Positions 1 through 6,705 of a DNA stretch of 9,726 bases are shown here, one piece after another. A program made the translations under genes and the position numbers. How positions within the stretch are numbered: position 1 is the stretch's first letter; each line of letters opens with the position of its first letter. This DNA is from Candidatus Rokuibacteriota bacterium (GTDB lineage Bacteria > Methylomirabilota > Methylomirabilia > Rokubacteriales > CSP1-6). The stretch covers positions 1-9,726 of the forward strand of contig QHSM01000069.1 of NCBI GenBank assembly GCA_003221595.1, read 5' to 3'. Under the pieces are notes generated by a model, which saw nothing but the letters and a program-made list of their open reading frames with translations, was not told the DNA's origin and did no database searches.

Positions 1-173
1 TGGAAGTGCTCGTCGAAGTTCTTCACGTAGGAGCTTTCGCGCGCGAAGACGATGGTCGTCGGCTTCGCCTGGGCGTTGCGGGCGATCCAGGGAGCCCCGA
101 CGACGCCGGTGGCCCCGGCGGCCATCTTCAGAAAGTCACGACGGCTGGGCTTGGACGGCGCGGCTTTTGACAT
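1..173 (-). CDS. Tat-exported ABC transporter solute-binding protein, N-terminal fragment
   Basis: Reading leftward from an ATG at 173, the sequence gives 57 residues before the window ends, so only the N-terminus is visible. It has a clear twin-arginine signal: SRRDFLK at residues 10-16, a short hydrophobic stretch (AAGATGVVGAPWIA) and an AxA-type cleavage site (AQA, then K37). The mature protein begins KPTTIVFARESSYVKNFDEHF-like, which I recall from extracellular solute-binding proteins of the sugar/family 1 type. The protein would be exported folded and would capture a ligand for an ABC importer; the ligand cannot be told from this fragment. The start is supported by AGGGG at 185-181, seven bases upstream. 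The gene is divergent from the monooxygenase operon at 325, so shared regulation is plausible. Tat export is well supported; the ABC role is inferred from a short segment. Confidence 0.7.
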   Translation of the reverse strand, partial: MSKAAPSKPSRRDFLKMAAGATGVVGAPWIARNAQAKPTTIVFARESSYVKNFDEHF

Positions 174-324
174 GCCTTTTCCCCTTGTGTATGACACCGG
201 TTCGTTCAGCTCCTTTGGCGATGATGCTGCCCTGACTGACGGGTCGTCAAGCTTCGCGTGAAGCGGTGCCCAGCAAACGGACATTCGTCAGGCTGGAATC
301 TCGGACAGGTGGCGATGATGCATA
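174..324. promoter_or_regulatory. Divergent spacer with two pairs of direct repeats
   Basis: This 151-bp region separates the divergent solute-binding gene and monooxygenase operon and must hold the promoters for both. A 12-base direct repeat, TGGCGATGATGC, occurs at 216-227 and again at 310-321, the second copy ending three bases before the monooxygenase ATG. Between them a second, 9-of-10 repeat TCGTCA(A/G)GCT lies at 244-253 and 285-294, giving an A-B-B-A order. A small inverted repeat, GCTTC-GCGT-GAAGC, sits at 251-264. On the minus strand TTGACG (250-245) resembles a -35 box, but I see no good -10 at the right distance. The repeats may be operator sites; this is inferred from their position and exactness. 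Confidence 0.45.
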
Positions 325-1383
325 ATGACCGGGCCGATGACGATCGCGACCCTGCCAAAACGTCTGGGCTTCTTCACGCGCCTGCTCGATCAGGAGGCCC
401 CCGCCGACCGGTACCGGCTGGCGACCGAGCAGATCGTCCACGCCGAGCGATGCCGCTTCGACACGGCGTGGATCGCCCAGCATCACTTTCATGAGGACGA
501 GGGCGGCCTTCCCGCGCCGTTCGTGTTCCTGGCCCAGGTGGCGGCCCAGACATCGCGGATCCGCCTCGGGACGGCGATCGTGACGCTGCCGCTGGAGCTG
601 CCGATCCGGGTGGCCGAGGACTCCGCGGTGCTCGACCTCATGTGCGGCGGCCGCCTGGAAGTGGGCGTCGGCGGAGGCGGAAACCTTTCCTCGTACGCGG
701 CGTTCGGCCAGGACAGCGCCGAGCGCGCGGCCCTGCTCGCCCGGCACCTTCAGGTGTTGCGTGACGCGTGGGCGGGGCGGCCGCTGCCCGGGGGAAAGGA
801 TCAGCTGTATCCGGAAAACCCGGGCCTGGTCGAGCGCGTCTGGCAGGCGACGTTCACGGTGGACGGCGCCCGGCGGGCCGGCGCGGCGGGGGATGGCCTC
901 ATGCTGTCGCGCACGCAGCCCCGGCCGGCCGAGGCGCCCGATCTGTCGCTGGCCGAGATCCAGAACCCGATGATCGACGCGTACCTCGAGGCGCTGCCCG
1001 AGGGCAGCGAGCCCCGCATCCTCGCCTCGCGCACCGTGTTCGTCGCCGACGACGACGAGGAGGCTCGGCGCTTCGCGGAAATCGGGCTGGAGCGTCATCG
1101 CGCGCGCCTGACCAGGCTGGGCCGCACGACCGGAGACGGATCGGGGCTGGACGCGATGATCGTCGCCATGGACGTTCATCTCGGCACGCCGGACCGGGTG
1201 ATCGCCTCGCTCCAGACGGACAGCGCGCTCGTGCGCGCGACGGAGATCGCGGTGCAGGTGCATTCGATCGATCCGCCGCATCCCTTCATCCTCCGATCGA
1301 TCGAGCTGGTCGCCAAGGTGGTGGCGCCCGCGTTCGGCTGGGGACGGGATGCCGCGGGAGTCGGGCGCGCCGCTCGCAGCTAG
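325..1383 (+). CDS. Luciferase-like flavin-dependent monooxygenase (KPN_01858-like)
   Basis: This 352-residue protein belongs to the bacterial luciferase-like monooxygenase family, TIM-barrel enzymes that use reduced FMN or F420 and often O2. Visible family features are the N-terminal strand LGFFTRLLDQ (14-23), AWIAQHHF (48-55), and the conserved stretch from IRLGTAIV through VAEDSAVLDLMCGGRLEVGVGGG (79-118), the usual LLM 'AED...LD...GR...G.G' signature. GLMLSRTQPRP near 191-201 is, from memory, characteristic of the FMN-dependent KPN_01858 subfamily. The next two genes are CMD/AhpD-type proteins, which are the known companions of that subfamily, and this strengthens the assignment. The substrate is unknown. 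The ATG at 325 has a weak AGGTGG about 12 bases upstream; an in-frame ATG at 337 is the alternative start. The gene is first in a three-gene operon and its TAG lies just before the next ribosome-binding site. Confidence 0.82.
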   Translation: MTGPMTIATLPKRLGFFTRLLDQEAPADRYRLATEQIVHAERCRFDTAWIAQHHFHEDEGGLPAPFVFLAQVAAQTSRIRLGTAIVTLPLELPIRVAEDSAVLDLMCGGRLEVGVGGGGNLSSYAAFGQDSAERAALLARHLQVLRDAWAGRPLPGGKDQLYPENPGLVERVWQATFTVDGARRAGAAGDGLMLSRTQPRPAEAPDLSLAEIQNPMIDAYLEALPEGSEPRILASRTVFVADDDEEARRFAEIGLERHRARLTRLGRTTGDGSGLDAMIVAMDVHLGTPDRVIASLQTDSALVRATEIAVQVHSIDPPHPFILRSIELVAKVVAPAFGWGRDAAGVGRAARS

Positions 1384-1389
1384 AGGAGG
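1384..1389 (+). promoter_or_regulatory. Strong Shine-Dalgarno site that decides the CMD gene start
   Basis: A perfect AGGAGG immediately follows the monooxygenase stop codon. It is three bases from an ATG at 1393 and nine bases from an in-frame ATG at 1399. The spacing favours 1399, although the longer form (adding Met-Lys) cannot be excluded. Confidence 0.6.
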
Positions 1390-1398
1390 ACGATGAAG

Positions 1399-2001
1399 AT
1401 GTCAGGAACCGACACCGACGTGATCGATGCGCTGGTCGGGATCGTGCCGGGATCCTCCCTGGACGCGATCCGCGCCAGGCGGCCTGAGGCGCGCGCCCAC
1501 GCGCAGGCGACGTACCGCGCGCTGTTTACCCCGGACACGCCGGGCAACGTCTCCGCGGTGGAGCGTTTCGCGGTGGGCGCCTTCGTCGCCGGCTTGCACG
1601 GCGCCACGGCCGTCGCGGCCGCCTATGCCGCACGCGTCGCCGACAGCGGAGCCCCGGCAGTGCTGAAGGACGCGGTCGACGCGGCCGTCAAGGAGGCCAA
1701 GACCCACGGCCCCTACGGCAGCTACGCGGCGGGGCCGCTGAGCCGCGAGGATGCTGCGGGCCCCGTCTATCGCGTGGGAGCGGCGACCCGCCGCGCGCTC
1801 GGTCCACGCCTCGCCGCGGCGTTCGAGCACACGCACATGCTCGTCTTCCACCCGCGCGACGCCGCGCCCGCGGCGCTCCAGGCGCTGCTGGACGCCGGCT
1901 GGACCACGACCGACATCGTCACGCTCTCCCAGATCGTCGCCTTCCTGTCCTTCCAGATCCGGGTGGTCACCGGTTTGCGCACCCTGGCCGGCCGTCCCTG
2001 A
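1399..2001 (+). CDS. CMD-domain protein, Avi_7170-like, lacking cysteines
   Basis: This protein of about 200 residues looks like a carboxymuconolactone decarboxylase (CMD/AhpD) fold member of the Avi_7170 type. It is all-helical in appearance, with an alanine-rich core (VERFAVGAFVAGLHG, AVAAAYAARVAD) and a C-terminal segment TLSQIVAFLSFQIRVVTGLR. That last segment parallels the ISDVIHAAAFFNWANRLML segment of the next gene, so the two are probably paralogues. It contains no cysteine at all and so cannot use the CxxC chemistry of classical AhpD. A partner or scaffold role beside the downstream CxxC protein, or a non-redox reaction, is possible. It follows the monooxygenase with a strong ribosome-binding site and precedes the peroxidase-like gene by 15 bases. 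The family is inferred from context and weak motifs; the reaction is unknown. Confidence 0.7.
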   Translation: MSGTDTDVIDALVGIVPGSSLDAIRARRPEARAHAQATYRALFTPDTPGNVSAVERFAVGAFVAGLHGATAVAAAYAARVADSGAPAVLKDAVDAAVKEAKTHGPYGSYAAGPLSREDAAGPVYRVGAATRRALGPRLAAAFEHTHMLVFHPRDAAPAALQALLDAGWTTTDIVTLSQIVAFLSFQIRVVTGLRTLAGRP

Positions 2002-2016
2002 CGCGCGAGGTCTGAC

Positions 2017-2625
2017 ATGAGCGATACCGTCCTGAAGACCCCGGAGCACACGGTTCCGACCGCCTTCACCCGGGCGCAGCTCGACTGGCTCCCCTGGCTC
2101 GAGCCGCTCGCCGTCGAGGCGATGAGCGCGCGCCACATGGCGAGCCTCGTCGACGCCGCGCGCGTGAAGTCGCCGTACTTCCGCCTCCTCGCCCGCGACC
2201 CGGACGCGCTGGAGGCCAGGACGCGCACCGACAAGGACATCTTCTACAACGCCGATGCGGGTCTACCGAGGGCCGAGCGCGAGCTGGCCGCCGCCGCGAC
2301 GTCGCGCTTCAACGGATGCCTCTACTGCGCCTCGGTGCACGCGCGCCACGCCGCGACCTACTCGAAGCGCGAGGACGACGTGCAGCGCCTCCTCGACGCC
2401 GGAGTCACCGCCGATCTCGGAGAGCGCTGGAACGCCATCGTCGCGGCCTCGGTGGCGCTGACCGCGACGCCGAGCGCGTTCGGGCCGGAGCACGTCGACC
2501 GCCTGCGCGGCGCCGGGCTCGACGATCTGGCGATCTCCGACGTCATCCACGCCGCGGCCTTCTTCAACTGGGCCAACCGGTTGATGCTCTCGCTCGGAGA
2601 GCCGGCGGCCCCGGCCGGGTCGTAG
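2017..2625 (+). CDS. AhpD-like alkylhydroperoxidase-domain protein, Avi_7169-like
   Basis: This 202-residue CMD-superfamily protein has an intact AhpD active-site motif: Cys101-Leu-Tyr-Cys104 followed by His108 in FNGCLYCASVHARHAATYS. In AhpD and peroxidase-related enzymes this CxxC-x3-His set carries out thiol-based peroxide reduction with a proton relay. An N-terminal segment AFTRAQLDWLPWLEPL (16-31) precedes the CMD core, and the C-terminus ends with AISDVIHAAAFFNWANRLMLSL, typical of 'peroxidase-related' CMD proteins. GAGG at 2007-2010, six bases before the ATG, supports the start. It is the last gene of the operon with the monooxygenase, where it may remove peroxide or act on the oxidised product. 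Its stop codon is seven bases from that of the convergent permease gene. Confidence 0.8.
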   Translation: MSDTVLKTPEHTVPTAFTRAQLDWLPWLEPLAVEAMSARHMASLVDAARVKSPYFRLLARDPDALEARTRTDKDIFYNADAGLPRAERELAAAATSRFNGCLYCASVHARHAATYSKREDDVQRLLDAGVTADLGERWNAIVAASVALTATPSAFGPEHVDRLRGAGLDDLAISDVIHAAAFFNWANRLMLSLGEPAAPAGS

Positions 2626-2632
2626 GCTCGGG

Positions 2633-4621
2633 TCAATCGGACATCAAGAAGATGAGGGGACGCACGTCCTCCTCGGGCGTCTGCTCCCAGTAGCGCAGCA
2701 AGATCGTGTACACCATCAGCCCAGTCTCGCCCTCGCCGAACACGAGGTAGCGGGCCGCCTGGGCCATCAGCTCACGCCGGGTGAGGCCGATGAAGATCGA
2801 GATGGGGTCGATGACCTCGCTGACGAAGGCGATGGTGTTGGCGATGGCGATCGCGCCGTACACCTCGGCCACGTAGTCGTCGCCCTCCTTCCGGAGGCTG
2901 ACCTCGAGCGGTGCGGAGAACTCGCTGCGGTTGTCGAGCAGGTTCACGTGGAGGAACGCGAACGGCCCGCGCACGTTGTAGTGCCGGACAATCTCGGCCT
3001 TCTTCCGGCGGCGGGCTTCCGCCGTCGACCGGGGCGTGGGGACGAGGTGCACCTTCTTGCCCCGCGTCTCCGGCCCGAGGCGCGCGCTCTCGGCGTCGAC
3101 GAAGTGGCCGTGCGGAATGCGGAGCTCGACCGAGCGGATGGATCGGCTGACCGCGCACACGAGCATCAGGATCACCGTGAAGATGGTGCCGATGATCAAC
3201 CCGTCGGGGCGCTCCACGCAGTTGTCGAGCAGCGTGTACGCGAACACCAGACAAAGGATCCCCGTGTAGAAGGCCAGCGCCCAGCGACGCTCGCGCCAGA
3301 GCGTGAGCGTGGCCGCGAAGGCCGCCGACAGGATCAGCACCAACACCCCGGTGGCGTAGGCGCCGCTCTGCGCTTCGACGTCGGCGCGGAAGATCAGCGT
3401 GATGACGACGTCGACGGCGAACAGCGCGAGCACGAGGGGCCGGGAGAGCGCGGCCCACTGGGGAGCCATCCCGAAGCGCGGCAGGTAGCGAGGGATCAGA
3501 TGGAGGAGGCCGGCCATCGCCGACGCGCCGGCGAGGCCGAGGATGAGGATCGTCGACACGTCGTACACCGTGCCGAAGCCGTGGCCGAGATAGCGATGGG
3601 CCAGGAACGCGATGGCGCGTCCGCTCGCCTTGCCGTCCGCGGCGTAGTCCGCCGGCTCGATGAGCAGCGTGGTGACGAAGCTCGAGAGGATCAGCATGAT
3701 GCTCATGATGATGGCGGCGGTCACCAGGAGCCTCCGGGTGTTGGCCACGCGCCCGATCGGCCGGCCGCCCGTCCGCGGGCTGTGTCCCCGATCCGCTTCC
3801 CCGCCGTCGATCAGCGGCATGACCGTGACTCCGGTCTCGAAGCCGCTCAGGCCCAGGGCGAGCTTCGGGAACACCAGCATCGCGCCCGCGATCAGCAGGG
3901 GGAAGCTGCCCTTCGCGGCGAGCACGGAGCGCCAGTCGGAGAGCAGCGCCGGGTGCGTGATCACCTCCAGGGCGCCGCGTCCGAGCACGATGAGATTGAG
4001 AACCAGGTACGGCACGGCCGCGACGGCCGCCAGGCCGATCGCCTCGTGGAACCCCTTCAAGAAGACTGCCGCGAGCACGGCGAGGATCAGGAGCGTGACG
4101 AGGATCTGGTGATCGCCGAGCACCGGGTGGAAGAACGGATTCTCGATGGCGTGCTTGGCGGCGTCGGCGGCCGACAGTGTCATCGTGATCACGAAGTCGG
4201 TGGCGGCAAAGCCGAGCAGGACCAGGACGAGCCCCTTGCCCTTCCAGCCGCTCAGGAGGTTCTCGAGCATGGCGATGGAGCCCTGCCCGGCGTAGCTGCG
4301 CCCGGCCACCTGCGCGTAGACCGGCAGCGCGCCGAACAGGGTGACGATGACGAGGATGACCGTGGCGATCGGGGCTACGGCGCCCGCCGCGAGCAGCGCG
4401 ATCCCGGGCTGGTAGCCGAGCGTCGAGAAGTAGTCGACGCCCGTCAGCCAGATGACCTTCCACCAGGGATGAGTCGCGACCGCGTGGCCGCCGTGGCCGT
4501 CCAGGGACTCGCCGCGCGCCAGCCACTTCCCGACGGCGGTTCGAGATTCGAACGCGGGTTGGGGCGCCTCATGGCGAAACGAGAGGCGCTCGCTCTGGCT
4601 CGTCGGTGTCGCGGGAGTCAA
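2633..4621 (-). CDS. APC-superfamily permease with C-terminal cytosolic domain
   Basis: This inner-membrane transporter of about 662 residues shows roughly twelve hydrophobic segments, from WWKVIWLTGVDYFSTLGYQPG (53-73) to GLIIGTIFTVILMLVCAVS just before residue 492. The first-helix motif DYFSTLGYQPGIA is typical of APC (amino acid/polyamine/organocation) permeases. A charged tail of about 170 residues (492-662) follows, with a basic stretch (EARRRKKAEIV) and a soluble-looking domain (FAFLHVNLLDN, GDDYVAEVYGAIAIANTIAF). The likely start is TTG at 4621, because its TTGA overlaps the TGA of the upstream methyltransferase. The open frame runs 107 codons further upstream, but only across methyltransferase coding sequence. 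No strong ribosome-binding site is visible, so reinitiation after the methyltransferase is likely. The substrate cannot be assigned, though its place in this operon points to the compound the operon metabolises. Confidence 0.8.
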   Translation of the reverse strand: MTPATPTSQSERLSFRHEAPQPAFESRTAVGKWLARGESLDGHGGHAVATHPWWKVIWLTGVDYFSTLGYQPGIALLAAGAVAPIATVILVIVTLFGALPVYAQVAGRSYAGQGSIAMLENLLSGWKGKGLVLVLLGFAATDFVITMTLSAADAAKHAIENPFFHPVLGDHQILVTLLILAVLAAVFLKGFHEAIGLAAVAAVPYLVLNLIVLGRGALEVITHPALLSDWRSVLAAKGSFPLLIAGAMLVFPKLALGLSGFETGVTVMPLIDGGEADRGHSPRTGGRPIGRVANTRRLLVTAAIIMSIMLILSSFVTTLLIEPADYAADGKASGRAIAFLAHRYLGHGFGTVYDVSTILILGLAGASAMAGLLHLIPRYLPRFGMAPQWAALSRPLVLALFAVDVVITLIFRADVEAQSGAYATGVLVLILSAAFAATLTLWRERRWALAFYTGILCLVFAYTLLDNCVERPDGLIIGTIFTVILMLVCAVSRSIRSVELRIPHGHFVDAESARLGPETRGKKVHLVPTPRSTAEARRRKKAEIVRHYNVRGPFAFLHVNLLDNRSEFSAPLEVSLRKEGDDYVAEVYGAIAIANTIAFVSEVIDPISIFIGLTRRELMAQAARYLVFGEGETGLMVYTILLRYWEQTPEEDVRPLIFLMSD

Positions 4622-5442
4622 CGCCGAGCGACGAGCACGCTGATGGGGTAGAGACAGTAGTAGTCCGGGTCGTCCAGGACGAACGTCGGCGATTCTGGCT
4701 CGCACAGGGCCGAGCGGCGCGTCCAGTCGTCGGACGTCAGGCGGTCGCGCAGGCGCGGACCCCAGTTGCGCTCGAAGACGACGTGCTGGATGTAGTCGCG
4801 CGCGGCGCGGGAAAGCGGCGCACGGCGCTCCAGCAGGTACGTGCGGAAGCTTTCCACGGAAAGGGCGGCCGCACGGAGCGACGCGAGGGTGCGCTGGCGG
4901 CGCTCCTCGAATGAGAACTCGCCGCCCTCGTGACGGCTCCACTCCACCTCGGCCTGGCGCAGGCGACGCTCGAGGGCGGGATGACCGGGCAAGAAAGCTC
5001 CGTGCAGGAGCTGAGACTCCTTCACGACGATCCGCCCACCGGGGCGGACGACGCGCGCAAACTCGCCCAGCGCTCGGCCCGTCTCCTGGATGTGGTGGAG
5101 GACGTCACCGCACCAGACCCAGTCGAAGCTCGCGTCGGGCGCGTCGAGCTTGGTGGCGTCGCCCACCCGGAACTCGAGACGCGAGCCGACCGGTCCGTGG
5201 CCGACCAGCTCGCGCGCCGCGTCCACGCGCTCCGCCGACGGCTCGATGCCCACGACGCGCCCGCCAGGACCGATCACCTCGGCCAGCCAGACGGCGAAGA
5301 GCCCGGCGCCGCAGCCGGCGTCGAGGCCGCGCGAGCCCTCGGGCAAATGGAGGTCGGCGATGAGGGTGCGCGCTTCGGGCTCCTGGAAGAGGTTCATGCG
5401 CTCCAGCGACTTCGTGAACGGCTCGGCCTCGGGCTGGGTCAT
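4618..5442 (-). CDS. Class I SAM-dependent methyltransferase
   Basis: This 274-residue Rossmann-fold methyltransferase has motif I GLDAGCGAGLFA (39-50), an acidic SAM-ribose residue in VGIEPS (Glu67), GDAT with Asp95, VWCGDVLHHI (109-118) and the post-motif RPGGRIVVKE (133-142). The core is of the ubiquinone/menaquinone-biosynthesis (Methyltransf_11) style common in small-molecule methyltransferases. The C-terminal 120 residues (FSFEERRQRTLASLRAAAL, DPDYYCLYPISVLVARR) probably form the substrate side, but I do not recognise a specific acceptor. The ATG at 5442 overlaps the upstream stop as ATGA, and the stop overlaps the downstream TTG as TTGA, so the gene is coupled on both sides. The open frame extends upstream to 5661, but this only shadows the oxidoreductase gene. 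Confidence 0.85.
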   Translation of the reverse strand: MTQPEAEPFTKSLERMNLFQEPEARTLIADLHLPEGSRGLDAGCGAGLFAVWLAEVIGPGGRVVGIEPSAERVDAARELVGHGPVGSRLEFRVGDATKLDAPDASFDWVWCGDVLHHIQETGRALGEFARVVRPGGRIVVKESQLLHGAFLPGHPALERRLRQAEVEWSRHEGGEFSFEERRQRTLASLRAAALSVESFRTYLLERRAPLSRAARDYIQHVVFERNWGPRLRDRLTSDDWTRRSALCEPESPTFVLDDPDYYCLYPISVLVARR

Positions 5443-6683
5443 GAGGTCTTGGCCGCGGCCTCGGCGAGCAGCGTGTACTTGGCCAGCGTGCGCGCGGCCC
5501 GCTCGGCGGGCCAGCGGCGCTCGTCCACGATTCGCAGGAACTCGTCGAGGACCCGGGCGAACTGTGTCTCGTGGCCGCCGTCGAGCGGGGGCGGCACGGT
5601 CACCTCGTGCGTCCCCGGGCCGGCCGGCGCGACCTCGACGCCGGGAAGCTCCGCCTGCCACGCCGCGACCGTGTCGCGCAGCGTCCGCGCGACATCGGTG
5701 GCCTCGGTCCGAGGCTCGACGAACACCTTGCGGCGATGGCCGGTGCGAGCGCTCTGCTCGAGGCGGATGTCGGCGCGAGTCCCGTGCGCGACGCTATGCG
5801 CGGCGTCTCCCCCGCCCGGCGATGGCGCGAGGTTCCAGCGCGTCGCGGCGCGGGCGGTGACGCGACCGATGCGGTACACGAGCTCGGCGTTACATCGATA
5901 GCTCAGCGCGTCGCCGTCGACGAAGGGCTCGAGCTCTCGTGGGAACCCCGCTTCGCCGGTGATCCGCCGGAACGCGTCCGCGGGCACAGCCGTCGACCAC
6001 GCCCGGGCCGAGAGAAGGGCCAGCGACGCGGCGTCGCCGTCGACGAGCCACTGGGCCTGGTCCAGGACGTGGGTGGTAATGTCCACCGGGCCGCTCCCCT
6101 GGACACGCACGTCGAAGTACCACCAGGGGCGTCTGAGGGGAGCGCCGTCGACGAGCTTCTCCAGGTGGTGCACGCTCTCCTGCTCGATGGCCACGCCAGC
6201 GTCGCGGAAGGCACCGAAGAGCGCTGGAGTACCGACGAGCTTCTTGACCAGTCCGGCCGCCACGTCGTGGCGGCCCGTCATGATCTCGGCGGCCAGTGGC
6301 CAGCCCTCGAGGCTCGCCCGCACGTGCTCGAGGTCTGCCGGCTCCACGAGCCACGGCTTGTCGGCGAGCACGTGAAAGCCCGCGTCGTGCAGCCGTCGCA
6401 TCGTGCGTGCCTTGCCCCCGTTCTTCCCCGCGACGACCACCACGTCGCCACGCCGCTCGTCGACGAGCCGCCCAAGCGGATCGTCGGACGTGGTCACGAC
6501 GGGCCGCCACCGCGTGGGGGCCGGTGAGCGCCGGTTGAAGCGCTCGACGAGGGCGAGGAAGTCGCGCAGCTCGGCGCCCTCGCGCGCGTAGACGAACACC
6601 TCGTCGGCGGCGCGCGCCTGCGGCACGCGCAGGGTCAGCGCGGCGTGGAAATGCCCGGGGTCGAGGAAGAGCAGCGTGTGCAT
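5439..6683 (-). CDS. Gfo/Idh-like oxidoreductase with putative oxidoreductase C-terminal domain
   Basis: This 414-residue protein matches the 'putative oxidoreductase, C-terminal domain' type (Pfam Oxidoreduct_C, from memory). It begins MHTLLFLDPGHFHAALTLR, where classical Gfo/Idh enzymes carry GxGxxG; this LDPGHFHAA opening is typical of the subfamily. DVVVVAGKNGGK (80-91) and LADKPW (106-111) correspond to the second half of the Rossmann fold and the EKP-like motif with Lys109-Pro110. DITTHVLDQAQW (201-212) supplies the Asp201/His205 pair typical of Gfo/Idh active sites. The reaction is probably NAD(P)-dependent oxidation or reduction of a sugar, polyol or related compound, but this is unproven. 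The ATG at 6683 follows the alcohol dehydrogenase stop by 22 bases with only a weak GGGCGG site, and the stop overlaps the methyltransferase start. The frame extends upstream to 6842, but that part shadows the dehydrogenase. Confidence 0.8.
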   Translation of the reverse strand: MHTLLFLDPGHFHAALTLRVPQARAADEVFVYAREGAELRDFLALVERFNRRSPAPTRWRPVVTTSDDPLGRLVDERRGDVVVVAGKNGGKARTMRRLHDAGFHVLADKPWLVEPADLEHVRASLEGWPLAAEIMTGRHDVAAGLVKKLVGTPALFGAFRDAGVAIEQESVHHLEKLVDGAPLRRPWWYFDVRVQGSGPVDITTHVLDQAQWLVDGDAASLALLSARAWSTAVPADAFRRITGEAGFPRELEPFVDGDALSYRCNAELVYRIGRVTARAATRWNLAPSPGGGDAAHSVAHGTRADIRLEQSARTGHRRKVFVEPRTEATDVARTLRDTVAAWQAELPGVEVAPAGPGTHEVTVPPPLDGGHETQFARVLDEFLRIVDERRWPAERAARTLAKYTLLAEAAAKTS

Positions 6684-6705
6684 GGCTACCGCCCGTCGGC
6701 CACGT

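Noticed and set aside
247..1281. 344-codon minus-strand open frame opposite the monooxygenase
   Set aside because: Arg/His/Gly-rich translation without recognisable domains; the plus-strand frame has clear family motifs.
2948..4651. 567-codon open frame on the plus strand opposite the permease
   Set aside because: The product is low-complexity, rich in Arg, Glu, Asp, Gln and His, as expected of a GC-rich shadow of a membrane protein gene.
4622..4942. Upstream extension of the permease to an ATG at 4942
   Set aside because: These 107 codons overlap methyltransferase coding sequence in another frame, and their product looks like shadow coding (Arg/Pro-rich).
4930..5901. 323-codon plus-strand frame across the methyltransferase and oxidoreductase
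   Set aside because: It crosses two well-supported genes on the other strand and shows no domain.
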